DNA of 64,000 nucleotides from JBGUVL01 sp045134375 (GTDB lineage: Bacteria > Bacillota_I > Bacilli_A > Erysipelotrichales > Erysipelotrichaceae): positions 26,165 to 90,164 of the forward strand of contig JBGUVL010000033.1 of assembly GCA_045134375.1 (NCBI GenBank), written 5' to 3'. Each line of letters opens with the position of its first letter. Position 1 is the first letter of the stretch. The notes below the pieces were generated by a model. That model saw only the letters and a program-made list of their open reading frames with translations. It was not told where the DNA came from and did not search any database. Below are positions 1-8,857 of the stretch, in pieces. The translations under genes and the position numbers were made by a program.

Positions 1-207
1 CTACCACTATTTAATATGCTTTTGATGCCTTGTCGATTAATCATCGAGAACGTTGCTTTGTGGCAATTACTGCTATCCGCAACACTTTCCATATTATTAA
101 TTATTATTCTTGTAAAAAAAGGAATTCCTTACTATGAAAGAGGAGTACTAGATTATTCAAACAAAGGATTGCTTACGATGATGAAAGAGAAAATGAATCA
201 CAAGTAA
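1..207 (+). CDS. ABC-2 type permease, C-terminal fragment (cut by window edge)
   Basis: The frame is open from base 1 and ends at the TAA at 205-207, so this is the tail of a gene that starts outside the window. The 68 visible residues contain one hydrophobic segment (about residues 18-37) followed by a short basic tail ending in EKMNHK. The pattern of a final membrane helix, then a Y-x-x-G-V-L-x-Y motif and a polar tail resembles the end of NatB-like ABC-2 permeases that work with a separate ATPase. That family call is inference from a short fragment; the substrate cannot be judged. A terminator follows directly. Confidence 0.5.
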   Translation, partial: LPLFNMLLMPCRLIIENVALWQLLLSATLSILLIIILVKKGIPYYERGVLDYSNKGLLTMMKEKMNHK

Positions 208-213
208 GAAGAA

Positions 214-242
214 GGGACTGTCTATTCCAATCAGTCCCTCTT
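214..242. terminator. Bidirectional intrinsic terminator
   Basis: GGGACTG (214-220) pairs with CAGTCCC (232-238) around an 11-base loop and is followed by a T-rich stretch. It lies between two convergent genes and can serve both. Confidence 0.75.
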
Positions 243-245
243 GTA

Positions 246-1970
246 TTATTCATCGTTTCTTCGTAATACTTTTCCTGCCAAAATACCAGTGTGTTGTTTC
301 TGTTTTGCAGCAATCTTTCCATTGATAATGACATATTCTATACCATCCGGTGCTTTACCTCCATGAATGCTGTCGGTATTGGCACGAAGGTTATCCTTGT
401 TCAATATCACGATATCCGCCCAATAGTGTTCTTTTAATACACCACGATTTTTAATTTGAAAGAAAGTAGCAACTTGTTCGGTCATCTTGTGAATCTTATC
501 TTCAAAACGTTCCGGGCCATACAACGTTAGGTAACGGATCGCATATTGATAATTGTTTGGATGTGGCATACGATTCAAAGGAGCAGCTAAGTCCAAAACG
601 GTCGATAAATCAAAGGCAAAACCATCACTACTTGGCATAGCGCGCTCACTGTTTAGAAGGATAGAAACCGCATCTTCACCGCCTTCGCAAAGAAATTTTA
701 TTGTAGTAAAAGGATCTTCTTTAACAATAGAAAGAATGGTCATAAGCAAGTTTTTATTTTTTTCTTTCATAATAGAAGAAAGTTTTTGATGATAGGAATG
801 TTTTTGATTTTCGATAACATAGATATTGTTTTCAATATTAGGAATCGATAACATCATTGCTTTCTTTTGATCAATTTGTTCCTGTATCATAGTAATAAAA
901 TCATCATATTCTAACTTTTCAAAAAAAGCATCAATACTTCCACATAACACAATCCAAGGACGAAGAAAATTAATTAAATAAGGAATTGTTGATCCACCAC
1001 CATCGGCATTACTAATGACATCAAACATGATAGGAAGTCTCTCCTCTTTCCATCCACGTTCCAGTTCTTTCAAAGAAGCGAGAGCAAGTTCTTTTTCTGT
1101 TTTTCCATTTTCTTCGATTCCAGAGAGAATATGCATGTGAGAAAGATTAGTAGGAATTTCCAATTCTCGACAAATTTGAATCGCTTCTTTTACACCATAC
1201 AATGCATTATCTTCCATGGTTGAAGGATCAAAGCCGCGGACGTGGGTGGCGTAGATTCCGTTATATTCTTTTGCAACTTTTGCTAATTCTAAGATTTCAT
1301 TAAATGTAGCAAAACGTCCAGGGATATAGTCTAATCCCGTAGAAAAACCATTGGATCCATGTTCCATATCATCTCTTAAAATAGCTTTCATTTGTTCCAA
1401 TTCTTCATTTGTCGCAGGACGATGATTTTTTCCCATTACAGCGTTACGAATGTGATTGTGCCCACTCATTGGATAGTAGTTACAACTGAACCCAGTGCGT
1501 TCCGCTTTTTCCATAAACTCACCTAGCGAAATCCAATCGATATCCAAATGATGATATTTTTTCATTGCTTGTTTCATCGCATTGACATCACTTTGCCAAC
1601 TGTAAGGTAAGAAGATAGATTTGCATGTCTCATTTAAACAATCGTATTCCCAACATAAAAATTCCCAATATTTCTCCCCAATTGGACCAGCAGAAAGACC
1701 ACAGTTACCACAGATTTGAGTCGTCACTCCTTGCAGTGTATAAGCCTCATTTTTGGGAAAAGCAATAAGTGATAAGTCAGCATGAGAATGGGGATCAATA
1801 AATCCAGGAGTAATAAAACATCCACTAGCATCAATGGTTTGGGTAGCACATTCCCCTATTGTAGATGCAATCTTTGCAATTTTTCCATCTTTAATCGCAA
1901 TATCAGACAAATAAGCAGTTTTTCCGGTTCCATCGACAATAGATCCATTTTGAATAATGATATCGTACAT
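246..1970 (-). CDS. N-acyl-D-amino-acid deacylase (D-aminoacylase), amidohydrolase superfamily
   Basis: The 574-residue protein belongs to the D-aminoacylase/dihydroorotase branch of the amidohydrolases, which hydrolyse N-acyl-D-amino acids in the cytoplasm using a zinc site. The family opening IIQNGSIVDGTG is present, the metal motif HSHAD is at about residues 61-65, and a GNCG motif lies near residue 88. The C-terminus restores the beta-sandwich with DGIEYVIINGKI and a G-x-L-x-G-K-V-L-R ending. Length fits the family, which usually has 480-570 residues. A GAGG ribosome site precedes the ATG. It stands alone, convergent with the ABC permease and divergent from a TetR regulator that might control it. 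D-aminoacylase is the best guess; a related imidase activity is possible. Confidence 0.8.
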   Translation of the reverse strand: MYDIIIQNGSIVDGTGKTAYLSDIAIKDGKIAKIASTIGECATQTIDASGCFITPGFIDPHSHADLSLIAFPKNEAYTLQGVTTQICGNCGLSAGPIGEKYWEFLCWEYDCLNETCKSIFLPYSWQSDVNAMKQAMKKYHHLDIDWISLGEFMEKAERTGFSCNYYPMSGHNHIRNAVMGKNHRPATNEELEQMKAILRDDMEHGSNGFSTGLDYIPGRFATFNEILELAKVAKEYNGIYATHVRGFDPSTMEDNALYGVKEAIQICRELEIPTNLSHMHILSGIEENGKTEKELALASLKELERGWKEERLPIMFDVISNADGGGSTIPYLINFLRPWIVLCGSIDAFFEKLEYDDFITMIQEQIDQKKAMMLSIPNIENNIYVIENQKHSYHQKLSSIMKEKNKNLLMTILSIVKEDPFTTIKFLCEGGEDAVSILLNSERAMPSSDGFAFDLSTVLDLAAPLNRMPHPNNYQYAIRYLTLYGPERFEDKIHKMTEQVATFFQIKNRGVLKEHYWADIVILNKDNLRANTDSIHGGKAPDGIEYVIINGKIAAKQKQHTGILAGKVLRRNDE

Positions 1971-2085
1971 AAATTAAACCTCGTATTTACTTAATATTAT
2001 AAGAATAATTGGCTTTTTATGCTACGGCAAAATAAGACAAAAAGAAAAAAATATGGAATCCTTGTGAATTTCTACTATAATAAAG

Positions 2086-2661
2086 ATGGTGATGCCCCCT
2101 ATGTGTGAAAGAAAAGAATCAGCAAAAGAAAAATTTGCTTTTGCCTTATTAGAATTAATAAATAAGAAACCATTGGATAAAGTAACAGTAACCGATATTA
2201 CAGAAGCGTCTGACTTAACAAGACAAACATTTTATCGAAATTTTAAAGACAAATACGATTTAGTGAATTGGTATTTTGAAAAACTATGCATGCAATCTTT
2301 TAGAGAAATGGGCGTGAGCTGTACTTTGGAAGAAGGATTGATCAAAAAGTTTACTTTTATTAAAAGCGAACGTCGTTTTTTTACAGAAGCATTCTTGCAG
2401 AAAGACTGCAATTCGCTAGTGGAATATGATTATGAATGTATTTATGCGTTTTATCAAAATATTTTAAAGAAGAAGTTACCGTTTGTCAGTGAAGATTTCG
2501 ATTTTTTATTGCGGATGTATTGTCGTGGAAGCATTCAAATGACCGTTGAATGGGTACGGCAAGGAATGAAACAAAATATTGAAAAGATTGTTTCATTATT
2601 GTTGGAATCGATGCCAGATCGATTAAAACCATATCTTATGGAACGAAACAAAGAGTATTAA
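2086..2661 (+). CDS. TetR/AcrR family transcriptional regulator
   Basis: The protein has 191 residues if the first ATG is used. The N-terminal helix-turn-helix is clear: about residues 20-55 read like KVTVTDITEASDLTRQTFYRNFKDK, the standard TetR recognition helix region. The C-terminal half is of the DhaS-like type with conserved aromatic residues and a closing amphipathic helix. The start is uncertain. ATGs lie at 2086, 2092 and 2101, and the one at 2101 has a GGTGA ribosome site eight bases upstream. A TATAAT at 2076-2081 would put transcription start past 2086, which also favours a later ATG. The dehydrogenase gene follows after 135 bases, so it is the likely target or partner. Confidence 0.8.
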   Translation: MVMPPMCERKESAKEKFAFALLELINKKPLDKVTVTDITEASDLTRQTFYRNFKDKYDLVNWYFEKLCMQSFREMGVSCTLEEGLIKKFTFIKSERRFFTEAFLQKDCNSLVEYDYECIYAFYQNILKKKLPFVSEDFDFLLRMYCRGSIQMTVEWVRQGMKQNIEKIVSLLLESMPDRLKPYLMERNKEY

Positions 2662-2796
2662 AAAGAAATGTGGGAGACCACATTTTTTTGTAAATGCTCT
2701 ATTGCATGTGACAAAATTCACAATCTGTCACTTGTTTGTAAACGGTTTCAATATTACAATGATTATGAAAAAGATTTGTCAGGAGGTATAAGAATT

Positions 2797-3957
2797 ATGG
2801 CAAACAGATTTATCTTAAATGAAACTAGTTATCATGGGAGTGGAGCAATTAAAGAAATTGTTACAGAAGTAGAGGCAAGAGGCTTTCATAAAGCGTTAAT
2901 TGTCACCGATGAAGATTTAGTTCGTTTCAATGTGGTGAAAAAAGTAACGGATTTATTGGATGCAGCAGGACACCCCTATGCCATTTATGATAAGGTAAAA
3001 GCAAATCCAACTGTTGAAATGGTAAAAGATGGTGTCGCAATGTTCAAAGCAGAAGGAGCCGATTATATCATCGCTATCGGTGGTGGTTCTCCACAGGATA
3101 CTGGTAAGGGAATTGGTATCATCATTAATAATCCTGAATTTGCAGATGTTGTTTCATTAGAAGGGGTTGCACCTACAAAAAATAAAGCAGTTCCTATGAT
3201 TGCCGTTGCTACAACAGCAGGAACAGCAGCAGAAACAACGATCAACTATGTTATTACCGATACGGAAAAGAAACGTAAATTCGTTTGCGTTGATGTTCAC
3301 GATATTCCAGTTGTTGCGATTGTTGATCCAGATATGATGAGCAGTATGCCAAAAGGATTAACAGCAAGTACGGGATTAGATGCATTGACACATGCGATTG
3401 AAGGCTATACAACATTAGGGGCATGGGAATTAGCGGATACTTTAAATTTAAAAGCGATTGAACTGATTGCTAGAAGTTTGCGTGCTGCTTGTGAAAATGA
3501 TCCAAAGGGAAGAGAAGATATGGCGCTTGGGCAATATGTGACGGGAATGGCATTCTCTAATGTTGGATTAGGAGTTGTTCATGGTATGGCACATCCATTA
3601 GGTGCTTTCTATGGTACTCCACATGGTGTTGCTAATGCAGTTTTACTTCCTTATGTAATGGAATACAATAAAGATTACACAGGGGAAAAATTTAGAGAAA
3701 TCGCTCGTGCTATGGGGGTAGCAGGAGTTGATGGAATGACTCAGGAAGAATATCGTAAAGCAGCTATTGATGCGGTAATTCAGTTATCAGTAGATTGTGG
3801 TATCCCTCAGACATTGAAAGAAGTTGGTGTGAAAGAGGAAGATTTGGAAGCATTAACGGATTCTGCAATGGCAGATGTATGTACAGGTGGTAATCCAAGA
3901 CCTTGCAAACGCGAAGAGATTTTGCAAGTTTACAAAACGGCATATAACGGAAAATAA
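2797..3957 (+). CDS. fucO: Iron-containing alcohol dehydrogenase, lactaldehyde reductase type
   Basis: This 386-residue group III alcohol dehydrogenase should interconvert lactaldehyde and 1,2-propanediol with NAD(H), or act on a similar small aldehyde. The NAD-binding GGGSPQDTGKG is near residue 95. The metal-binding histidine set appears in DALTHAIEGY and HGMAHPLGAFYGTPHG. Length and start (MANRFILNETSYHG) match FucO proteins. ATG 2797 is preceded by AGGAGG at 2781-2786, so the longer open frame from 2668 is not used. No fucose or rhamnose genes are nearby, so its physiological substrate is uncertain. The preceding TetR gene may regulate it. Confidence 0.88.
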   Translation: MANRFILNETSYHGSGAIKEIVTEVEARGFHKALIVTDEDLVRFNVVKKVTDLLDAAGHPYAIYDKVKANPTVEMVKDGVAMFKAEGADYIIAIGGGSPQDTGKGIGIIINNPEFADVVSLEGVAPTKNKAVPMIAVATTAGTAAETTINYVITDTEKKRKFVCVDVHDIPVVAIVDPDMMSSMPKGLTASTGLDALTHAIEGYTTLGAWELADTLNLKAIELIARSLRAACENDPKGREDMALGQYVTGMAFSNVGLGVVHGMAHPLGAFYGTPHGVANAVLLPYVMEYNKDYTGEKFREIARAMGVAGVDGMTQEEYRKAAIDAVIQLSVDCGIPQTLKEVGVKEEDLEALTDSAMADVCTGGNPRPCKREEILQVYKTAYNGK

Positions 3958-4016
3958 TAGAAATAAAAAGAATTTTACTCATTGCAAGTTTCTTTAAAAA
4001 AGGGATGAGATAAGAT

Positions 4017-4050
4017 ACGGTGACGCTTATTAGAAGCGCACCGTTTTCTT
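4017..4050 (+). terminator. Intrinsic terminator after the dehydrogenase
   Basis: ACGGTG (4017-4022) pairs with CACCGT (4039-4044) and CGCTT pairs with AAGCG inside, with one bulged A; TTTTCTTTC follows. Confidence 0.75.
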
Positions 4051-4138
4051 TCTATCATAGGAAAAATTGAATGCTGTTTGTCTTTTTAAAGAATGATTCG
4101 ATGGTAGAATAAAGCTTGCAATCAAAACCAATATTTTG

Positions 4139-4990
4139 TTATTTTATGAACCGATTCATTTGTTCATAAGATTGCGAAGCTTGCTCAAACCCTTCTTGAT
4201 AAAGTAATTCCAATTTTTTTCGGTTTGTCTCTAAACGAGAAATTGTTACAGGTTTTTGTGGTTGAATTACAAAAGCCTCTTGTTTTTTAACCATCTCACG
4301 AATTTGATTTAATGTATGGTTGTATTGGATATGTCGATGTTTTAATGCGTGAATCAGATTTGGATACATTTTATAATTGTAGGAAATGATCGGCATCAAA
4401 TTATTTTTTCCTTTTCGATATTCAGGACACTGTGTTAAAACAACAACAATTTTAGCGCATCCTAATTGTTTTGCAAAAGCAATAGGAATACTGTCGCTGA
4501 TTCCTCCATCCAAAAGATGATGACCATCAATATGAACAATTTTTGAAATCAGTGGAAGAGACATAGAGGCAATGACATAGTCGCTTTCTTTGTGCATGTC
4601 GCAAACCCTTTTGTACAACGGTTTTCCTGTTTCCACTTCGGTTGAAACGCTATAAAAATCGGTGCGATTTTGAGAAAATATATTGTAATCAAAAGGATTT
4701 AGTTCATCCGATACCGTAGAAAAAACAAAATCAAAGCCAAACGCATTACCTGTTTTCAAAAGATTGGATAAACTGAGATAACGTTTATCATGAAGATAAT
4801 CTAAATTGATGGCAGCACCTCGTCCGAATTGTTTTGAGAGATACGAACAGGCAGCCCCACTACCAGCACTGACACCTAAAACAACGTCGAAATTAATATT
4901 TTTGGTAAGAAAGAAATCAAGTACACCACAGGTAAAAAGACCTCGAAGCCCTCCTCCCTCTAGAACTAATGCAGTTTTTATATCCATCAC
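4139..4990 (-). CDS. Patatin-like phospholipase family protein
   Basis: This 283-residue protein is a bacterial patatin-like serine hydrolase (RssA/YlbK-like), expected to cleave acyl esters of phospholipids. The oxyanion-hole motif GGGLRG is at residues 12-17, the nucleophile elbow GVSAG at 39-43 (Ser41), and the catalytic aspartate motif DGG at 161-163. All parts of the Ser-Asp dyad are therefore intact. There is no signal peptide, so it acts in the cytoplasm or on the inner membrane face. It is a single gene divergent from darA. The true substrate is unknown. Confidence 0.88.
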   Translation of the reverse strand: MMDIKTALVLEGGGLRGLFTCGVLDFFLTKNINFDVVLGVSAGSGAACSYLSKQFGRGAAINLDYLHDKRYLSLSNLLKTGNAFGFDFVFSTVSDELNPFDYNIFSQNRTDFYSVSTEVETGKPLYKRVCDMHKESDYVIASMSLPLISKIVHIDGHHLLDGGISDSIPIAFAKQLGCAKIVVVLTQCPEYRKGKNNLMPIISYNYKMYPNLIHALKHRHIQYNHTLNQIREMVKKQEAFVIQPQKPVTISRLETNRKKLELLYQEGFEQASQSYEQMNRFIK

Positions 4991-5122
4991 CTCGCATGCG
5001 TATCATTTTAGCAGTTTGTAATGTCGAATACGCAAGATATTTAGGGAATTGTGTGGGATATTATGTCATTGAAGTGGGTAGTTTTTCGTGGTATGATTTC
5101 CATATACAAGGAGGGTGGCAAT

Positions 5123-5446
5123 ATGAAGCTTATTTTAGCAATTATGTCAAATGAAGATAGCCCATCAGTTTCTGCGGCATTGACAAAAGAAAATTATCAA
5201 GTAACACGTCTAGCAACAACGGGAGGTTTTCTTCGCGCAGGAAATACAACGTTAATTGTTGGTACGGAAGATGAAAAAGTGGATAAGGCAATTGAAGTGA
5301 TTGGTGAGTACAGCAGAAAGCGTACGGAAGTTGTACCTTCTACCGCTTCCTATGATATTGGAAGATTTGCATCATTTCCTGTTGAAGTGCAGGTCGGTGG
5401 TGCAACCATTTTCGTTATTGACGTGGAACAATTTATAAAATTATAA
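5123..5446 (+). CDS. darA: Cyclic-di-AMP receptor of the DarA/PstA family
   Basis: The 107-residue protein matches the PII-like cyclic-di-AMP binding protein family (DUF970, B. subtilis YaaQ, S. aureus PstA). It begins MKLILAIMSNEDSPSVSAAL, has the T-TGGFLRAGNTT segment forming the nucleotide pocket (about residues 28-37), and ends with the VGGATIFVIDVE strand. Start ATG 5123 has AAGGAGG at 5108-5114. The protein forms a trimer and senses cyclic-di-AMP in the cytoplasm; its downstream partners are not settled in any species. It is a single-gene unit followed by a strong terminator. Confidence 0.93.
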   Translation: MKLILAIMSNEDSPSVSAALTKENYQVTRLATTGGFLRAGNTTLIVGTEDEKVDKAIEVIGEYSRKRTEVVPSTASYDIGRFASFPVEVQVGGATIFVIDVEQFIKL

Positions 5447-5520
5447 TTTAGGAATGAGTCAATAACATTGCAATTCAAAAAAAGTTTTTGATTGTTTCAC
5501 TAATTGTGAAAAAATAAAGT

Positions 5521-5572
5521 AACCGTGTAAACTAGCAGGATTCCATTCAGCTTACACGGTTGTTTTTATTTT
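5521..5572. terminator. Strong bidirectional terminator
   Basis: A perfect 10-base stem, AACCGTGTAA (5521-5530) with TTACACGGTT (5552-5561), is followed on the plus strand by a long T tract. It sits between darA and the convergent transporter gene. Confidence 0.85.
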
Positions 5573-6417
5573 TTAGGATGATATTCCACTAATAATACAG
5601 CAGTAAACATTAAGGTTCCTCCAATTAAAATGGAAGGAGTCAAAGGTTGCCCAATCAAAAGAATACTAAAAATAGTAGCAAATATTGATTCTAAGGAAAG
5701 AATCAAAGAAGCCTTGCTTGGTTCGACTTTACTTTGCCCATAAAGCTGCAACACGGATGCGAAAGCACTGCTGAAAATAGCGAGATAAAGTAAACTAAGC
5801 CAAGATTGTGATGGTAGGTAAGTTTGCTTTGTGATGGGCATAAATAGAAAAGAAAGAATACCCATCGTATAGAGTTGAATGCATGTAATTGACATGACAT
5901 CGTTATGTTTTCCACATTTTTCATTAAAAATGATTTGCAGGGCAAAAAACAAAGCACACAATAGTAAGTAAAGATCTCCTAGATGTAGTGAAATGCTTTC
6001 ACTAAAAGAAAGAATAGCGGTACCCAATAATGCTAGGACACAAGCGAGATATACTTTTTTATCAATATGACGATGGAGAAAAATGCGCTCAATCAAAGGT
6101 ACGAGTAATACATTGAGTGTTGTGATGAATGCGGTATTTGGAACGCTAGAAAGAGATTGTCCTAAGGTTTGGAAAGCGAATCCAGCAAAAAACAAAGATC
6201 CAGTAATAACGCCTAGGAATATCGTTGTTTTGTTTCTCCACCATTTTTTGCGAAAGGAAAAAAGTAACATGAAACTACCACCAATGAGACCTCGAAAGGC
6301 AAGTAAAGGAAATGTTTGCCAACCATGAGCCAATGCATCGTCGACACCGATAAAGGCAAATCCCCAAATGATAGTAGTGAGAAATAAAGAAATGGTTGCT
6401 TTGGTTTCTTGCTTCAT
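5566..6417 (-). CDS. EamA/DMT family transporter
   Basis: The 283-residue protein is almost wholly hydrophobic, with about ten predicted membrane helices arranged as two EamA repeats. Typical family signatures are the first helix ending TTIIWGFAFIGVDDA and the second repeat ending LILSLESIFATIFSILLIGQPLT, where the SLE-P/A-L motif is found. Such proteins export or import metabolites such as amino acids or nucleotides across the membrane, but the substrate cannot be read from sequence. It lies 34 bases downstream of the PBP gene on the same strand and probably shares its transcript. Confidence 0.85.
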   Translation of the reverse strand: MKQETKATISLFLTTIIWGFAFIGVDDALAHGWQTFPLLAFRGLIGGSFMLLFSFRKKWWRNKTTIFLGVITGSLFFAGFAFQTLGQSLSSVPNTAFITTLNVLLVPLIERIFLHRHIDKKVYLACVLALLGTAILSFSESISLHLGDLYLLLCALFFALQIIFNEKCGKHNDVMSITCIQLYTMGILSFLFMPITKQTYLPSQSWLSLLYLAIFSSAFASVLQLYGQSKVEPSKASLILSLESIFATIFSILLIGQPLTPSILIGGTLMFTAVLLVEYHPKK

Positions 6418-6451
6418 ACGTTTACCTCAATATAAAGTATTTTATCATAGA

Positions 6452-8299
6452 TTATTTTAAATACCAATAGAGAGAACCATCCGGGTCTTCTTTACCGCTG
6501 ATTGGATTTACTTTTTTTTCAACAATATTATTACTTTTTTCATACCATACTTCTTGCTTATCTTCCATTAATTCATTGAAGCATTGTTTCCAAATGTCTT
6601 TGCTCCACTCAAACTCTTTTTTTTCCAATTCCCGATTATCATCATATCCATTCCATATTCCAATGCAGTAATAGGGATTAAATCCAACGACCCAAGTATC
6701 CCAGTTACTAGTTCCGCTTTTAACCGCTGTTTTTTTCTGGGTTTGCTTTCCTAACATTGTAGGATAAGAGTCCAAAATATTTTTTTCATCATAAGTTGCA
6801 GTCAATGCCTGATTTAATAGCAAAGTAATATCCCGCTCTAAAAGTTGTTTTGGTTTTGCTTTCTTTTCATAGATGGTTCCATTTTCTGAGATAATGGCTT
6901 GAATCATAGAGGGGGTATCGTACAAACCTTCAGAGGCAAAGGATGTGTAAATGGATGTAATCTGATAAACAGATAAATTGACACAGCCCAAGGCAAGAGA
7001 AGGGTTTGCTTCACTGTCTTGTATTCCAAACTGATGCAAAGCATCATTTAAAGCGTCCATTCCTAAAAACAAATGGGTTTTTACAGCGTAAATATTATCG
7101 GAAGTAGAAATCGCATGCAACATGGATATTTCGCGATAAGGATAAGATTTATTGTAATTTTCTGGAGCATAGGTAGAACCATCACTTAACGTAAATGTGG
7201 TAGGTTCACTAGAAAATGTGGTAGAAGGGGTAAATCCATCTTCTAACGCTAAATAGTATAATAGCGGTTTAATGGTCGATGCAATTTGACGTTTGGCATA
7301 GAAGGCACGATTGTAATTGGAAGTAGCAAAATCATAACCACCCTGTAAAGCAATAATGTGAAAGGTATAAGGTTCTATAATGATACCAGAAGCTTGAATT
7401 TCTTTTCCTTCTAACGTAGATTGAATCGAATGTGTCAAAGCTTGTTGAGCTTCTTCATCATAATAAGTAGAAACAGCCAAAGTATGATCCGATAAGTTCA
7501 TTGCCGCAATTTCTTGTAATACAGCATCGATATAATAATTTTTACGTGTTGCATCAGCGTAATTAGCTTCGTTCAATTGAATCTCTTCTTTGCAAGCGGT
7601 TTTATACTCTTTTTGCGTTAGGATACCTTTTTGGTAAAGTTGAAAAAGAACTTGATTTCTTTTTTTTTCCGCTTGTGACAATGATACATAAGGGGAGTAA
7701 AGACTAGGACCATTAGGAATGGCAATTAACAAAGCGTCCTCAGCAATACTAAGTTCATTCACGGTTTTTCCAAAATAAAAATCAGCTGCATTTTTGAGAC
7801 CATAAATTCCATGCCCATAATAAATGGAATTGATGTATCCTTCCAAAATTTGATCTTTGGAATAATGCATTTCCAATCGTAATGAATAAAAAAACTCTTT
7901 GATTTTTCGCTCCATGGTTTGTTCGTTGGAAAGAAAAATATTTTTCGCATATTGTTGAGTGATCGTACTACCACCCTCAACCACATTTTTTTGTTGAATA
8001 TTATGGAACAATGCCTGGATCAATCGGAAAGGATCAAAACCAATGTGATGATAGAATCGTTGATCTTCAACAGCAACGAGTGCTTTTTGAAAAAAAGGAT
8101 CAACTTCTTTTAATGTGATTGTATTGCTTTGATCGTTTTGATAAATAATCGCATTGTCTTTGTCGTAAATAATAATTTCTTGCTCTTTTAAAGAAATTGG
8201 TGTTAGCATTGCATAAAGCAAGATTACAATCAATAGAGTGAAACACAGGAATAGCATTAGCAATCCGATACGCCAAACCTTTCTTGCTATTTTTTTCAA
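6452..8299 (-). CDS. Class A penicillin-binding protein (bifunctional glycosyltransferase/transpeptidase)
   Basis: This 615-residue protein polymerises and cross-links peptidoglycan on the outer membrane face. A short cytoplasmic stretch and one membrane helix (about residues 9-32) anchor it. The glycosyltransferase domain has the catalytic EDQRF (residues 78-82) and GGSTITQQ (109-116). The transpeptidase domain has STIK (active Ser), SxN as STSDN, and KSGTS. I place the start at TTG 8299. A GAGGTGA ribosome site (complement at 8305-8311) sits six bases before it, whereas ATG 8338, 13 codons upstream, has no ribosome site. It is short for PBP1a and lacks extra C-terminal domains. The EamA gene follows. 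Confidence 0.9.
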   Translation of the reverse strand: MKKIARKVWRIGLLMLFLCFTLLIVILLYAMLTPISLKEQEIIIYDKDNAIIYQNDQSNTITLKEVDPFFQKALVAVEDQRFYHHIGFDPFRLIQALFHNIQQKNVVEGGSTITQQYAKNIFLSNEQTMERKIKEFFYSLRLEMHYSKDQILEGYINSIYYGHGIYGLKNAADFYFGKTVNELSIAEDALLIAIPNGPSLYSPYVSLSQAEKKRNQVLFQLYQKGILTQKEYKTACKEEIQLNEANYADATRKNYYIDAVLQEIAAMNLSDHTLAVSTYYDEEAQQALTHSIQSTLEGKEIQASGIIIEPYTFHIIALQGGYDFATSNYNRAFYAKRQIASTIKPLLYYLALEDGFTPSTTFSSEPTTFTLSDGSTYAPENYNKSYPYREISMLHAISTSDNIYAVKTHLFLGMDALNDALHQFGIQDSEANPSLALGCVNLSVYQITSIYTSFASEGLYDTPSMIQAIISENGTIYEKKAKPKQLLERDITLLLNQALTATYDEKNILDSYPTMLGKQTQKKTAVKSGTSNWDTWVVGFNPYYCIGIWNGYDDNRELEKKEFEWSKDIWKQCFNELMEDKQEVWYEKSNNIVEKKVNPISGKEDPDGSLYWYLK

Positions 8300-8464
8300 G
8301 AAAATCACCTCATAGTTAGTATGGATCATTTCCCCCATTCATTTCTTTTTTCTGTTTTTATATAGAAGAAAACAAGCTTTTGTAGAAAATGAACAGAATT
8401 TTGAAAAGGAATAGTTGCAACAGAAAAATACTGTGCTATAATACACAAGACAAAAGGAAAGTAT

Positions 8465-8857
8465 ATGCAAAAAAAGATTATGGTAAGACATACACACCGT
8501 TACACAAACGAACGTGCGATACTGTTTGAAGGAATCGCGATGTGTGAGGATTTTGACACTTATAGAGAATATCGATACAGTGAAAAAGATGGAACGAAAG
8601 TTGTTATGTATTGTTATGAGGATCACATTCAAATAGAACGTTTTGGAATGATTCATTCTTGTTTAAATCTATATGAAAATAGAACGACCAAAAATCCTAT
8701 GGAAAGTGTGTATGGCATTTTTGATATTGAAATGACAACCTTTGCTTATCGTAGAGAAGATCGCTATGTTATGGTGGAATATGATGTAGAGAGTGGTACG
8801 GAAGAAAAGGATGGTTTTATTATTGAATTAGAGGAGGTAATCAATGAATACAATTGA
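8465..8857 (+). CDS. DUF1934 family beta-barrel protein (YwiB-like)
   Basis: The 130-residue protein matches the DUF1934/YwiB family, small calycin-like beta barrels of unknown function that commonly lie directly before argS in Firmicutes. The pattern here of alternating strands (KVVMYCYEDHIQIERFG and SVYGIFDIEMTTFAYRR) agrees. A GGAAAG ribosome site precedes ATG 8465. Its end overlaps the argS start by 14 bases, so the two are translationally coupled. The function is unknown; the conserved neighbourhood suggests a link to translation or delta-factor biology, which is inference. Confidence 0.85.
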   Translation: MQKKIMVRHTHRYTNERAILFEGIAMCEDFDTYREYRYSEKDGTKVVMYCYEDHIQIERFGMIHSCLNLYENRTTKNPMESVYGIFDIEMTTFAYRREDRYVMVEYDVESGTEEKDGFIIELEEVINEYN